A stretch of 64,000 nucleotides of DNA from Petasospora fabianii (GCA_022641835.1 CP048720.1:186001-250000); one strand, 5' to 3'. Shown: positions 1 to 10,426, counted from the first letter of the stretch. Numbers and translations are program-made. The notes: generated from the letters alone by a model not told the origin.

Positions 1-659
1 GACGAGTAGACTGCTTTGTGGCCAGCGTCCGTAGAGCGCAGGTCGGCGCTGCAATCCCCAGAGGCGATAGCAGCCGTAGGGAAAGCATCTGAATAGTGTG
101 TAATGGCAAGAAAGGCCCTGTTTTGTATGACAAAAAGCTGACGTCTGGGTGCTTTGTGGGGGAAGAAATAGTTCGTACAGGCAAATTTTTTGAAAAAGCT
201 GCCTACCCATAGTCTTTTTTGTCGCTCTCCGCGAGAGGGCTCCTCGATCCCGATTGGCACCTTTTTAACCGCAAGCAATAATGATGGATGCAGCCGATGA
301 TTGTCCAAACTAGACGCAACAAAATTTTCTGGACATGATGAAAACTTAGATCTACACTATTGTAGGTATGCCCACTTTCCTCTGCGAATGCGTTGTTTTG
401 CCACCAGCTCAATTCCACCCCGCCACACCGGCCCGTCGGGCTCTGGATCCCTCGCTCAGGCGAAAAGAAAAAAAAAAAAGACCCGAGCTCGCACTAGGGA
501 CATTATTCGCAACCAGCCTTTATTCTCTCCGCGCGAAAAAGGAACTAGACAAAAAAATTTCTCAAGCGATGAGATCACTACTATGGGTCCTATTACCTTC
601 TTTCTATAGACAACCCACTTTCTCTATCACCACACACAGATAACTTACAGATAAAAATT
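1..659. other. Intergenic stretch upstream of PNO1
   Basis: I see no convincing gene here. Short open frames on both strands look like chance. The last 110 bases hold the PNO1 promoter elements listed separately, and a long A run lies at about 467-479. The far left may be the flank of a gene outside the window. Confidence 0.6.
553..573 (+). promoter_or_regulatory. RRPE and PAC boxes of the PNO1 promoter
   Basis: AAAAATTT (553-560) is followed five bases later by GCGATGAG (566-573), about 87 bases before the PNO1 start. These are the classic RRPE and PAC elements of yeast ribosome-biogenesis genes, bound by Stb3 and by Dot6/Tod6. The order and spacing next to a 40S-assembly gene make chance unlikely. 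Function is inferred. Confidence 0.75.
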
Positions 660-1454
660 ATGGCTGCTCCTACAGCAATCAAGAAGACATCTGTCTCCGA
701 GCCAGTCGCTGAGACCCCAGCCCCACTTGCCATCGCTGCTGAAGACGAGGATGAAGTGCTCCTTGACACAACGGGCTCTGCCTCTACCACAACTACCGCC
801 GAGGAGGAACAACAACCAAAGACGAAATCATCAGAGAAGAAAGGTGTTGTGCTTGATGCCGATGGCAAACCACGTTTCTCATCTGCTGCAAAGTCTGGCG
901 AGCGCGTCAAGATTGAGGCTCGTAAAGTGCCTGTCCCACCACACAGAATGACTCCACTCAAGAATTCATGGCCAAAAGTTTACCCACCATTGGTGGAACA
1001 GTTGAAGTTGCAAGTTAGAATGAATCTGAAAAGTAAGTCAGTGGAGCTGAGAACGTGGTCACAGACCACGGATCCAGGTGCCTTGCAGAAAGGTGCTGAT
1101 TTTATCAAAGCCTTCACACTTGGATTTGATATTGATGATGCTATTGCCCTATTGAGAATGGATGATTTGTACATTGAGACTTTTGAAGTTAAGGACGTTA
1201 AGACCTTGCAAGGTGACCATTTGTCAAGAGCCATTGGTCGTATCGCTGGTAAGGATGGTAAGACCAAATTTGCTATTGAGAATGCTACTAGAACAAGAAT
1301 TGTGTTGGCTGACTCAAAGATTCATATCCTTGGTGGATTTACGCATATTAGAATCGCAAGAGAAGCTGTGGTGAGTTTAATTCTTGGTTCTCCTCCAGGT
1401 AAGGTGTATGGTAACTTGCGTACCGTGGCTTCTAGAATGAAGGAACGTTACTGA
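660..1454 (+). CDS. PNO1: Pno1/Dim2, KH-domain 40S ribosome assembly factor
   Basis: The 264-residue product has the size and layout of Pno1 (yeast about 274). An acidic, low-complexity N-terminal 80 residues precedes two KH-type folds. The second carries GKDGKTK at about 197-203, followed by the conserved strand-helix ending in LGSPPGKVYGNLR. Known role: Pno1 binds the 3' end of 18S rRNA in the pre-40S particle with Nob1 and the Dim1 methylase, in nucleolus then cytoplasm. The ATG at 660 is the first in frame and sits just behind an A-rich leader. The upstream RRPE/PAC pair fits co-regulation with the ribosome-biogenesis regulon. Confidence 0.95.
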   Translation: MAAPTAIKKTSVSEPVAETPAPLAIAAEDEDEVLLDTTGSASTTTTAEEEQQPKTKSSEKKGVVLDADGKPRFSSAAKSGERVKIEARKVPVPPHRMTPLKNSWPKVYPPLVEQLKLQVRMNLKSKSVELRTWSQTTDPGALQKGADFIKAFTLGFDIDDAIALLRMDDLYIETFEVKDVKTLQGDHLSRAIGRIAGKDGKTKFAIENATRTRIVLADSKIHILGGFTHIRIAREAVVSLILGSPPGKVYGNLRTVASRMKERY

Positions 1455-1890
1455 GTAGCTGTACATGAATATCACTTGGGGTTAAGGCTTTTTTAATGAT
1501 CTGGTTTTGTTCTGTTTCCGTATATTACATCTTTTGCATCTAGTTTTTGTTCTTTTGATCCGTATTCTTCATATTTCTAATAAGCGGTGTAATGCCATAC
1601 TATTTGAACCTACAATACATGAAGTAACAAGTAGAGAATATCTTATTGGGGGAGTCACATTTCAATCGTTGGTAAGAAAACAGCGCTCTATAAATGGGCA
1701 TAATTAGCTGATTTTCACCATTTGGGAGATCATGGATGAGAGTTTATAAGGAATGTGTGTATGGAATGGAAGTTCGTTAAAGTGCAACGTGTTGTGGCAA
1801 TGGAAAGGAAAAGGATGTACAGCAGGCGGTGGGGGACAAAAAAAACAACACTAGCAATGAATCGTGTCAAAAAAATCTAACAAGTTTTCT
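1455..1890. other. Convergent PNO1-LSC1 intergenic region
   Basis: This is the shared 3' region of two convergent genes. It is AT-rich and has no supported ORF or RNA gene. The 66-codon frame at 1507-1707 has no family signature. Confidence 0.6.
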
Positions 1891-2865
1891 TTACTTTCTA
1901 GCGTTGAACTGCTGCAACAAGCCCTCACCCAATCTAGCTGGAGATGGCTGGACAATGACACCAGCAGCCTCCAAGGCCTTGATCTTATCCTGGGCACCAC
2001 CCTTACCACCGGCAACAATGGCACCAGCGTGACCCATTCTTCTACCTGGTGGGGAAGAGACACCGGCAATGAAGGAAACAACTGGCTTTGGAACGTCTCT
2101 GGTCAAGTTGTGCTCCTTAAGGAACTCAGCAGCCTCCTCTTCAGCGGAACCACCAATCTCACCAATGAGGATGATACCTTCAGTCTCTGGGTCCTTCATG
2201 AACAAAGTCAAGGCATCGATAAAGTTTGTACCTGGGAATGGGTCACCACCGATACCAATGACGAGGGATTGACCGAGACCAGCCTTTGTGGTCTGGTCGA
2301 CAGCCTCGTAGGTCAAAGTACCAGATCTGGAAACGATACCAATCTTACCTCTCTTGTGGATGGATTGTGGCATAATACCAATCTTACATTGCTCTGGAGC
2401 AATGATACCTGGACAGTTTGGACCAACCAATCTAGTCTTGGACTGGGTCTTGAGGATGTTAGCGATTCTCAACATGTCGTGCTGTGGGATACCTTCAGTG
2501 ATGGCGACAGCGAGGGAGATCTCAGCCTCAATGGCCTCCTCGATAGCCTTGGCGGCAATTGATGGTGGGACAAAGATACCAGTGGCATCGGCACCGGTCT
2601 GGGCAATAGCCTCCTTAACAGAGGCAAAGACTGGACGGTCCAAATGGGTGGAGCCGGCCTTCTTTGGGTTGGTACCACCAACCACCTGGGTGCCGTACTC
2701 GATGGCCTGGGAGGCGTGGAAAGTTGCCTGCTTACCGGTGAAACCTTGGTAGATCACTTTGGTGTCCTTGTTGATCTTGAGGTTGGCAATGGTGTCGGCA
2801 TAGGAGCGTCTAGCGACGGAAGAAGAGAACTTTCTCGTCTGTGTGAGGATCTGTCTGTTGAGCAT
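1891..2865 (-). CDS. LSC1: Succinyl-CoA ligase alpha subunit, mitochondrial
   Basis: The 324-residue product (yeast Lsc1 is 329) is the alpha subunit of succinyl-CoA synthetase, which makes ATP and succinate in the TCA cycle. I start it at the ATG at 2865 because it opens a mitochondrial presequence rich in Arg and Ser ([20 protein letters not shown]). The longer upstream frame is not protein-like. A CoA-binding Rossmann domain follows ([22 protein letters not shown]). Near the C-terminus, [10 protein letters not shown] holds the phosphorylated catalytic histidine. The promoter faces the small gene at 4.0 kb across a 1.2 kb gap. Confidence 0.96.
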   Translation of the reverse strand: MLNRQILTQTRKFSSSVARRSYADTIANLKINKDTKVIYQGFTGKQATFHASQAIEYGTQVVGGTNPKKAGSTHLDRPVFASVKEAIAQTGADATGIFVPPSIAAKAIEEAIEAEISLAVAITEGIPQHDMLRIANILKTQSKTRLVGPNCPGIIAPEQCKIGIMPQSIHKRGKIGIVSRSGTLTYEAVDQTTKAGLGQSLVIGIGGDPFPGTNFIDALTLFMKDPETEGIILIGEIGGSAEEEAAEFLKEHNLTRDVPKPVVSFIAGVSSPPGRRMGHAGAIVAGGKGGAQDKIKALEAAGVIVQPSPARLGEGLLQQFNARK

Positions 2866-4042
2866 GGCGGCAAGGGGTCTGGACGGTGAGGGACGAGAGA
2901 GATAGAAGAAGGAGGTGGTGGGAAATCGGCGGGCGCGTAGATGGGTGGGTAGTTCGGTTTTTATATATGCGGGCGCGCGCGCCCAGTGCCCACCTGGTGC
3001 CAGAGTTGTGTCCTGAGCGCGCTTTGTTGTATTTCCTGCCGAGTTACGGGAGGGAACGGGTATTTCCAGTTGGTGGGAGAAGAAGCCAGGCACTGGAAAG
3101 AGCGGAGTAGTCCTTTGTGTATTGGGGAGCTGGAAAAAATTTATACAAAAAAGCAATTGGACCAGTCTTGTATGATGTCCACTCCTCTAGCTCAATTGAC
3201 TCCCTATTCCTATGGCCATTGTAGGGTGGCCCACAGTAGTCCTTCCCGAGACTCTTAATGCTCTAATGCTCCCCGCTCCCCACACCCCCGAGGCTGAATA
3301 CCGCGCCCGTCAAGCCACGAGATGGTACCTCCCACTGGATGTACCGGTGGATGAGGGACAAATAAGCTTCTACAGCTCTCTTGTGTAATTTGGTTTCTTG
3401 TATAATTAACTAAGCTGTCTTTCATATCGCAATTTTACACCAATTACTGCGTCCGTAGTGCGATGTTATGGAGTTAAGCGTAAGAGGGTGTTTAAGCATT
3501 GCCTGGTTCTTTCCTGGGTGGGTGGCCCACTTGAGGTGTAGGGCGGCCCAGGGCAGATCGGGGGAAGAAACGCACGCAACAGACTCTGTTCTTAAGTCCA
3601 GCGTTCTCTCTCTATAATGTAGACACTACAGGATGATTGTGTCCATTTTTACTTGTCAATTGATTTACTAGAGATGAGCACATCACGGATCCTTCGCCTA
3701 TGGGAAACCACCATGGCACACTCATCGCTCGCCCGCCCCCACACACACACGACTGTTATTCGCAACCGCAAATGTAGAATGCACCACGCGATGGCCCCCT
3801 GGGCACTAGCGCTTTTTTCGCCTTTTTGTTTCCCGTTGCCGTGGCGGTAGGGTTTTTTTTTTCTTTGTGTATGTTTCGCGCGTGTTGCGCCAACCGTTTT
3901 CTTTTACCAGTGGCCCTCTCGTGAGTGTTCTACCATGTGTGTCATTTCTCTCTTGTGCCAACTAATCTCTTCTATTTATTCTTCTCCTCTGCCTACTTCT
4001 ACAGGACTCACAGAGCACACAGAAAACATATACACAGCCACT
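2866..4042. other. Divergent LSC1 / small-gene promoter region
   Basis: This 1.2 kb between divergent genes has no supported gene. It includes a TATATATGC stretch about 95 bases before LSC1 and a GC-rich patch near 3700-3850. CTCATCGC at 3721-3728 is the reverse complement of a PAC box, but it has no RRPE partner and lies over 300 bases from either start. Confidence 0.5.
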
Positions 4043-4364
4043 ATGTCGCTTGAGATCGGAGAGATGAACAACGAGATCCCTGACCTCCACGCAGATGCAC
4101 TCGTACGGTCCTTCGAACGCATCGTGGAGAGTTATAAGGCCACCTTCTTCAAGTCTGACAACACTAATGTCGCTACTTCCGAAAATCAGGAAGCAAACGA
4201 AACACAAGGTACAGAAGGATCAAATCAGGTTCAAAAGGAGGACGAGAAAAAATGAACAAGCGGAAGAAGAGAACGAAGACGAAGTAAAAAAGAGGCGTGG
4301 CTTGAGCCACGCACAGTCAGTTGACACATATGCTTTCTCAGCTCGGGCTGTAAAGATGAAGTGA
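4043..4364 (+). CDS. Small acidic protein, probable +1 frame shift at an A6 tract
   Basis: I do not recognise this gene. From ATG 4043 a frame of 70 codons begins MSLEIGEMNNEIPDLHADAL and turns acidic and Gln/Glu-rich, stopping at 4253-4255. The +1 frame then continues in equally protein-like style (EEENEDEVKKRR, then SVDTYAFSARAVKMK) to a stop at 4362-4364. The two frames meet at six A residues (4247-4252). Dropping one A would join them into about 106 residues with a continuous acidic run and a basic C-terminal end. A sequencing indel, a real null allele or programmed shifting would all explain it. No GT-AG intron of sensible length fits. The short 70-residue product could also be the true one. 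Confidence 0.5.
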
Positions 4365-4829
4365 CTACAACACAAGGTTTTAATGATGTTATGAAAAGAT
4401 TCAAAAAAAAAGAAGATAGATACGGAAAAGAGCTCTCACAAAGGTTATTACTATTATATGGATGTTATATTTGGGAGTCTTTCAGGTCAATCTATGACCG
4501 GCTCTTTTTAATTTTGTAGTGTTGGGCCGATGATGCCATCCATCGACGCCATGCTTATGTAATATATCAACGGATACCCATGCTAAACACATAATATTAT
4601 CCATTCAGTCCAAAACCACAATCATATTGAAGTCTAACGGCATCTGCCTGTCGCTCATGCCCCCGGGGACTCAAGGGCAAGTTCAAAGCCCAAGAGGAGT
4701 CCTTCGCGACAAGGCGCGAAACTCCAACAGCTCCACAATCATCAACACCAACGGATTTATTCTCGACGACACCATCAACAGACCTTTCAGTGTCACATAT
4801 CCAATCCTCTCCCTCACTGACAATACAAC
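4365..4829. other. Intergenic region upstream of ARP8
   Basis: About 460 bases of promoter and leader for ARP8. I see no ORF with family features and no RNA gene. Confidence 0.55.
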
Positions 4830-7097
4830 ATGTCAGAGACTCCACAACCTTCCTCGCCCATAACTGAAACCCCGTCAAGGGCATCACCTACCCCAGGACC
4901 AGCGTCCACTTCAAAATCGAAGAAGTCAGCAGGAGGTTCCTCATCCAATGGTAAGACCGCCGCTGATGTTCTCGAGAGAAGAAGACTTGGTCGTATCAAA
5001 GCCGCTGAGACTATGGCTCTCAAGATCAAGAAAGTTGGTATCGAGAGACGTGATAACCCGCTCAAGTATTCCGTCTTTGAGAATGTTAACATTATCAATC
5101 AAAAGAACTATTTCACAGATTATTTGAAGAAAGATGAACAAAGTTACATCCTTCGTGAACGAAAGGAGGCACGTCTCGGCAAGACGCCTTCAAAATCCGG
5201 ATCCCGTGCCCCTGGCTCTACACCGGCATTGGCAGATGATGACGAGGAAATGAATGATGACGATGAAGACAATGACGACGAAAATGCAGACGAAGAGGAT
5301 ACAGACGAGGACAGAGCTGGAAGAAGAACAATTGTCATCCATCCAGGTTCTAGAAATATCCGAATTGGACTCGGTACGGACTTGAATCCAAAGACTATCC
5401 CATTCGTCATGGCAGTTCCTGGCATAACTCACCCATCACGAGAGTCCGAACACTCTAATACTGAGCAAGAAGAACAGAAATATGAGACTTATAAGAAGCT
5501 ACTTGTACGTGACTTCAAAGAACGTATGAAATACTACAAACGTCGAATTATCCCAAACTCTAATGAAATCGCTATGAATTTCAACAAAAAATCACTCCCT
5601 GAAGAGATTCCAGAACATAACGACGTGCATCGAGTCGAATTCATCAACCCGTCCTCACCACCAGACCCAATGAGTTATTACGTGGGCGATGACGCTTTAA
5701 GATTGGATTCGAAAGAGTATAGACTGAGATATCCGCTCATCACCAATGGTCAATTCAACGAGGAGGCATACGCGTCACTACAGGAAAACATTGGTGAGAT
5801 TCAATTGTTCCTCGTCGAAGTGCTCAAAAAGGAATTTGACATTTCACAATTGAAGAACTTCCGCGTTGTTCTTGTGATCCCAGACCTTTATGACAAGATA
5901 TATGTGCAAACTTTTATTGAGTTGTTGCTACAGATGCAATTCCAAGGTGTTGCTATAATGCAGGAGGCCTTGGCTGCTACATACGGTGCCGGTGTCTCAT
6001 GTGCCACTGTCATTGATATCGGAGCTAACACCACCAAGGTGTCTTGTGTTGATGATGGTATGGTGTTGCCCAACTCTAGAGGTGTCGTCCAATTCGGTGG
6101 TGATGATGTGACAAGATTCTTTTACAAGCTGTTACAAGAGTCCAATTTCCCAATGACTCTTGACGAGAATATTCCGCATGAATGGGTCATGCTTGAACAG
6201 TTGAAGGAGAAATTCATCACTTTCCAGGATGCGAATGTGACAGTGCAGCTGTACAGCTTCATCAAGAGATATACTGACAAGTTGAGTGAGAAGTATGAGT
6301 TCAAAGTGTTTGACGAGGTGATCTTAGCACCAATGGCATTGTTCTTCCCACAGGTGTTCAAAAAACCTGATCACATCTTACAGAAAAAACCATTCACAAA
6401 GTCCAAGTCCACAGATATTTTTACTGGAGAAGCTGACAATCCAACCTCTACTACTCAAAAGAACATCGAAGAAGGTCTTTATGCTGACATGGCAGACTTT
6501 GACATCCTCAAGGATCTCTTAAACTCTCAATCACAAGAGGATGGAACAACGGCAGATGTTCCTGCCATTGCTCCACTTGACAAACTTATCATCCAATCAA
6601 TCGCCAACGCATCCCGTTACGACTACAGCAAAGCGAAACAGTTTTACTCTAACTTGCTCATTGTTGGTGGATCATCCAAGATTGAATCTTTAGATTTCAT
6701 TTTAACCGACAGAATCAACATCTGGAGACCTAGAATCCTTGCTCTTCTCAACTTTCCAGACTTTATCAAGACCGCTGAGGGAATCATCTCTCAGTTCCAA
6801 AAAGATAACGAGATGTCCAAGATCCAGAGTGAGGAGGAGTTGGCTCCATTACAGGAAAAGCTAAATGGACAGATCGAGAAGGAGTTGGAGTCATTTTTGG
6901 ATAGTATCACCACGGGTCAAAGCATCCCTGTGGAGGTCCTGCCTTCCCCAAGAGATATAGATCCTACGTCATTAACCTGGAAGGGTGCATCGGTGTTCTC
7001 TCGTCTGAAATTGGTGGAGGAGTTCATGATCTCACATAGAGATTGGGATCTCATGGGATACAGAACATTGCAGTATAAGGCACTGTGGAACTATTAG
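4830..7097 (+). CDS. ARP8: Arp8, actin-related subunit of INO80 chromatin remodeller
   Basis: The 755-residue protein (yeast Arp8 is 881) has a Ser/Gly-rich N-terminus, a basic patch, and a strongly acidic Asp/Glu stretch at about 135-165. A split actin fold follows, starting at TIVIHPGSRNIRIGLGTD. Nucleotide-cleft motifs are visible, such as ATVIDIGANTTKVSCVDDG in the middle and LLIVGGSSKI near the C-terminus. The family role is nucleosome and linker-DNA sensing in INO80, with Arp4 and nuclear actin. CTG codes Leu in the conserved YRLRYPL motif, supporting standard decoding. The start ATG 4830 follows an A-rich leader and is the first in frame. Confidence 0.93.
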   Translation: MSETPQPSSPITETPSRASPTPGPASTSKSKKSAGGSSSNGKTAADVLERRRLGRIKAAETMALKIKKVGIERRDNPLKYSVFENVNIINQKNYFTDYLKKDEQSYILRERKEARLGKTPSKSGSRAPGSTPALADDDEEMNDDDEDNDDENADEEDTDEDRAGRRTIVIHPGSRNIRIGLGTDLNPKTIPFVMAVPGITHPSRESEHSNTEQEEQKYETYKKLLVRDFKERMKYYKRRIIPNSNEIAMNFNKKSLPEEIPEHNDVHRVEFINPSSPPDPMSYYVGDDALRLDSKEYRLRYPLITNGQFNEEAYASLQENIGEIQLFLVEVLKKEFDISQLKNFRVVLVIPDLYDKIYVQTFIELLLQMQFQGVAIMQEALAATYGAGVSCATVIDIGANTTKVSCVDDGMVLPNSRGVVQFGGDDVTRFFYKLLQESNFPMTLDENIPHEWVMLEQLKEKFITFQDANVTVQLYSFIKRYTDKLSEKYEFKVFDEVILAPMALFFPQVFKKPDHILQKKPFTKSKSTDIFTGEADNPTSTTQKNIEEGLYADMADFDILKDLLNSQSQEDGTTADVPAIAPLDKLIIQSIANASRYDYSKAKQFYSNLLIVGGSSKIESLDFILTDRINIWRPRILALLNFPDFIKTAEGIISQFQKDNEMSKIQSEEELAPLQEKLNGQIEKELESFLDSITTGQSIPVEVLPSPRDIDPTSLTWKGASVFSRLKLVEEFMISHRDWDLMGYRTLQYKALWNY

Positions 7098-7245
7098 TTA
7101 ATGGTTAGATTGAAGAATAAATCCCTGTTAACCTATCTCTGAAAAACATAGACTACTTCCAGGCTTGCGTAATATCGCTGGAGGGAAGACCTCTGGTTGA
7201 ACCGGCTGTGCTTAGTCAGCAAGAGCTTAGTTGAGTCTAAAAAAA

Positions 7246-7319
7246 CGACCTCGGGCGGGGTCGAACCGCCGATCTCACGATTAACAGTCGTGCGCCTTAA
7301 CCAACTTGGCCACGAAGTC
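7246..7319 (-). tRNA. tRNA-Asn(GUU): tRNA-Asn (anticodon GUU)
   Basis: Read on the minus strand, this folds as a complete 74-base cloverleaf. The acceptor GACTTCG pairs with CGAGGTC (one G-T wobble) and has discriminator G. The D arm is GCC/GGC, the anticodon stem CACGA/TCGTG with loop CTGTTAA, and the T arm GGCGG-TTCGACC-CCGCC. The loop reads GUU, so asparagine. There is no intron. A run of T on the minus strand (7239-7245) directly follows as the Pol III terminator. Confidence 0.97.
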
Positions 7320-8257
7320 ATCTTGTTATTTGGAAGGACCCGGTCAAAGATCAGACCCTGACCACAGTACCGTGCCACCCAAAACTATTCGATTTCAACC
7401 TTGTTTTAGTCCCCAAATAGATAAACTTGCACATCATATACACAAATGCAACCTTAGCGAAAAAGACACGGCCAATTCTGCTGTGGTTTCGACAGCGTCG
7501 TTTTGCCTGAGGCAAGGTGTACCAAATTGAAAATGGCTTGGCTTGAGGGTATCACGTTTCGCTCGCTACTTACCCCAGCTGCCATATTCAGGTGCAAAGC
7601 TTGAAATTCACTCGTAAAAGCACACTTCAACACGTGTGACAGCTCTGCTAATGACTATGTGCAGATGTGGAGAAATGACTGTTCAGTCGTTCTGTGCAAC
7701 CTTCATATCATTGCGTACGCGATGGCAGCAGCGAGCGGCACGATGGACGATCCGCACAACGAAAACAACAAGGTCAAAAACGTGGGCCACCATCCCGCGG
7801 AGTTGCAGCGGAACCACTCTTGACGCCGCATCTTGACAGATAAAACCGTTTTACATTTTTGTAACCACAAAGCTCTCAGTTATCGTTTCCTTGACCCTAC
7901 ATCTATCTACCTTTCCCCGTCATTAGCAAGCCATCGGAGCTCGACAAACCTACGATCAAGAGTTCTCTGAGCCATCTCGAAGCAACAACTCCGCAACACA
8001 AAATTTGGCATCCACAGCATCATACACAGCTCTGCCCCCGAAAAGAGTGGTGTACGATGGCCACAGTATTCAACTAAGCTCGATTTCCTTCTATTGAACC
8101 ACACAAACTACCCCAACCCCGCCCAAGACAGGAGTTAATGGCAACATTTGAAGATACACATACAACACAGAACAATTAGCATCTCTACCACAGAATCAGG
8201 GGACCGTCATAGACTTTACTACATCTTATCACACCACCTATTTACTACTTGCTCATC
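7320..8257. other. Intergenic region upstream of PHO80
   Basis: Over 900 bases between the tRNA and PHO80 without a supportable gene. It contains one CACGTG at 7631-7636, some 620 bases before PHO80, which is too isolated to interpret. The final 150 bases are a CA-rich leader. Confidence 0.5.
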
Positions 8258-9634
8258 ATGGATCAAGACAACCGGCCACTAAAAGACGAGAGGCCCAAAG
8301 TAGAGAGGCTTTTGCCTCCCAACTTTGTTCACTGCTCAAGGAAAGACCTCATTGTAATTTCATCTCGGATGCTCAATAGCCTTATCAGAATCAATGACAA
8401 ACTCAACGGAGAAGACGTGCTTTCATCACTAACAGCATCTGAACTTACGAGATTTCACTCGAGAACACCACCAGGAATCTCTGTTTTCAGTTACCTTACA
8501 AGATTGGCCCGGTACTCATCATTGGAGAACGCTGTGATATTGGCGACAGTGTACTACATCGACTTGCTGTCCAATGTATACCCTGCGTTTACACTCAACT
8601 CACTGACGGTACATCGTTTTCTCTTGACAGCAACTACGGTGGGGAGCAAAGGATTATGTGATTCCTTCTGCACAAACCCTCATTATGCCAAGGTTGGTGG
8701 TATTCATCCAACAGAATTGGAAATTCTTGAAAGAGAATTTTTGACCAAGATCAGATATCGAGTACTTCCACGTGAGCTGAATGTCGAGAGATGTGTACGG
8801 GAGGGAAGAGACAACAGACCGAAGGAGCGGAAGAACTCCCTTGGTGCACTGGGAGCCAACCAAGGAACGCATAAGACTGATGCAGAGAGTGCGAATGAAG
8901 AAGAGCTTCTGGCAGATGATTATGCTCTAGGGAATGTGCACTTAAGACCGAATGCTGGTTTCAATTTGTTGAATCGCCTCTATCAAAACATGGTGGATGT
9001 GGTTGGTCAGACTCCAGCTTCGGATGAGGAGACAGAATTCTATATCTACTCCATTGATCAGGATTATGAGCCTGACGAAGGTGGAAGACTTCCAATGCTG
9101 GTAAACCCAGATCCAGACACTATGTCAGATGATATGTTCCGTCAGGGGGTCCAGGAATTTTTCACGCAGCTGAGGTCGATAAATCATGAAACACAGCACA
9201 AGCAACAAGAAGGACTTACTCGCCAGCAAAACTCATCATCGAGTGCCAATGCCGATCAGAGAACACAGAACAGCTTTCAACAAAGCATGCAACAGCTTAA
9301 CATTCAGCGACAACCGCATCATCAAACCACGTCATCAGGACCCCTCAAACAGACGATCAACAGCACAGTAGATGGAGGAAGAACAACTGAACGCCATGCC
9401 CGCTTCGATGACAACCAATCTCCAACATCAGACGCAAGCACACCTCGTCAACTGGCCAATCCACACCTACAACAAGTGATGGGAGAATCTATTCCATCAG
9501 GCAACAGTGGACAAACTGGTGGCCGCAACGTAATCAAATTTCCCGCATCTCCTTTGAAAAGGCCCATCGAGCATGATACAGACTCGTTTGAGCCTGCTGG
9601 TAAGAGGACTCCAAGTGCTGGTGCCCTATCATGA
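8258..9634 (+). CDS. PHO80: Pho80-type cyclin of the phosphate-sensing CDK
   Basis: The cyclin core is at about residues 25-200 and is very close to yeast Pho80: LTRFHSRTPPGISVFSYLTR, SSLENAVILATVYYIDLL, LNSLTVHRFLLTATTVGSKG and HYAKVGGIHPTELEILEREF. Pho80 activates the Pho85 kinase, which phosphorylates Pho4 and keeps PHO genes off when phosphate is plentiful. The ATG at 8258 is the first in frame; upstream in-frame codons are not ATG. At 458 residues it is much longer than the 293 of S. cerevisiae. The extra C-terminal half is low complexity, rich in Gln, Ser, Thr and Asn, and ends in a basic KRTPSAGALS tail. Confidence 0.92.
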   Translation: MDQDNRPLKDERPKVERLLPPNFVHCSRKDLIVISSRMLNSLIRINDKLNGEDVLSSLTASELTRFHSRTPPGISVFSYLTRLARYSSLENAVILATVYYIDLLSNVYPAFTLNSLTVHRFLLTATTVGSKGLCDSFCTNPHYAKVGGIHPTELEILEREFLTKIRYRVLPRELNVERCVREGRDNRPKERKNSLGALGANQGTHKTDAESANEEELLADDYALGNVHLRPNAGFNLLNRLYQNMVDVVGQTPASDEETEFYIYSIDQDYEPDEGGRLPMLVNPDPDTMSDDMFRQGVQEFFTQLRSINHETQHKQQEGLTRQQNSSSSANADQRTQNSFQQSMQQLNIQRQPHHQTTSSGPLKQTINSTVDGGRTTERHARFDDNQSPTSDASTPRQLANPHLQQVMGESIPSGNSGQTGGRNVIKFPASPLKRPIEHDTDSFEPAGKRTPSAGALS

Positions 9635-10323
9635 TGTATAGTTCATGGGCTGACCGATCGATAGTGTTGGAGCTGCTGCATATTCTAATGACCTACTAAA
9701 ATTCATTTAACTCAAGCTAGTAGTTCCGATTATACGTTCATGCGTTAGACAAGTTAGAAACTGCCGTCGGCTAATGAACAATACGGGGGCCACCTGCTGC
9801 TTACCTAATCCGCGTTCGGTAAGTGACGGCTATGGAAGGCTCACCTGGGGTATGCCTTGAAACTGTTAGCCGATGTTTTGCTCAAATGACAGGTTGCAGT
9901 CGTTTATCTCGTGTCTGCAGGGTCTGCTTCTCAAGGTAATCAACGGGAACGAAAGGAAGTTTCCCCTACACACAGGGTAAGAGGAACACACACTGGGAAA
10001 CACTGCTGTATAGCAGTCACACTCAATTTTTGCCCACGCTGACAACGGGCGGTACTGAAAATTTTTGTCCCGAGCGCCCGGTGCGAGGGCCTGAGAAGGG
10101 CTGGTGGGACTAGCCAGAAGGGACTCGAAAGAGAGGGGGATAGTCTAATAAACTGTTTTGCTTCTAGATCTTTTTGAACTGCGATGTATCGGGCTTCCCT
10201 GAAATAAAGCAAAGCGTTGATATAGGCAGAGAAAGGAGAACTTAAGATCTCTTGTGAAAGTAACCGGAAAACAGTCAATATTGACAAGCGTAGCACATTT
10301 TGACTTCCACCGTGGTTGGTTTG

Positions 10324-10352
10324 AGCCCCTAAGTCCGGGGACCTCAGGGGCT
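10324..10352 (+). promoter_or_regulatory. Nested inverted repeat upstream of ARO4
   Basis: AGCCCCT (10324-10330) and AGGGGCT (10346-10352) are perfect complements. Between them lies a second perfect pair, GTCC (10333-10336) and GGAC (10339-10342). If transcribed it would make a stable two-tier hairpin 170 bases before the ARO4 start. Role unknown. Confidence 0.45.
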
Positions 10353-10419
10353 GGTGAGGTCTTATTAATGCGATTGCATCAGGGAAATTCGGTAGGGGGC
10401 GCGGGCGAAGACCCGTGCG

Positions 10420-10426
10420 TGAGTCA
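10420..10426 (+). promoter_or_regulatory. Gcn4-type site (TGAGTCA) upstream of ARO4
   Basis: A perfect TGAGTCA, the optimal Gcn4 binding palindrome, lies 99 bases before the ARO4 start codon. ARO3 and ARO4 are known Gcn4 targets under amino-acid starvation in yeasts, so the position is as expected. Confidence 0.75.

Noticed and set aside
1864-2562. 232-codon plus-strand ORF antisense to LSC1
   Set aside because: Shadow of the LSC1 coding frame; low-complexity Ser/Thr/Trp product.
3721-3728. PAC box (CTCATCGC) for the small gene at 4.0 kb
   Set aside because: Over 300 bases from the start, with no RRPE partner; likely chance.
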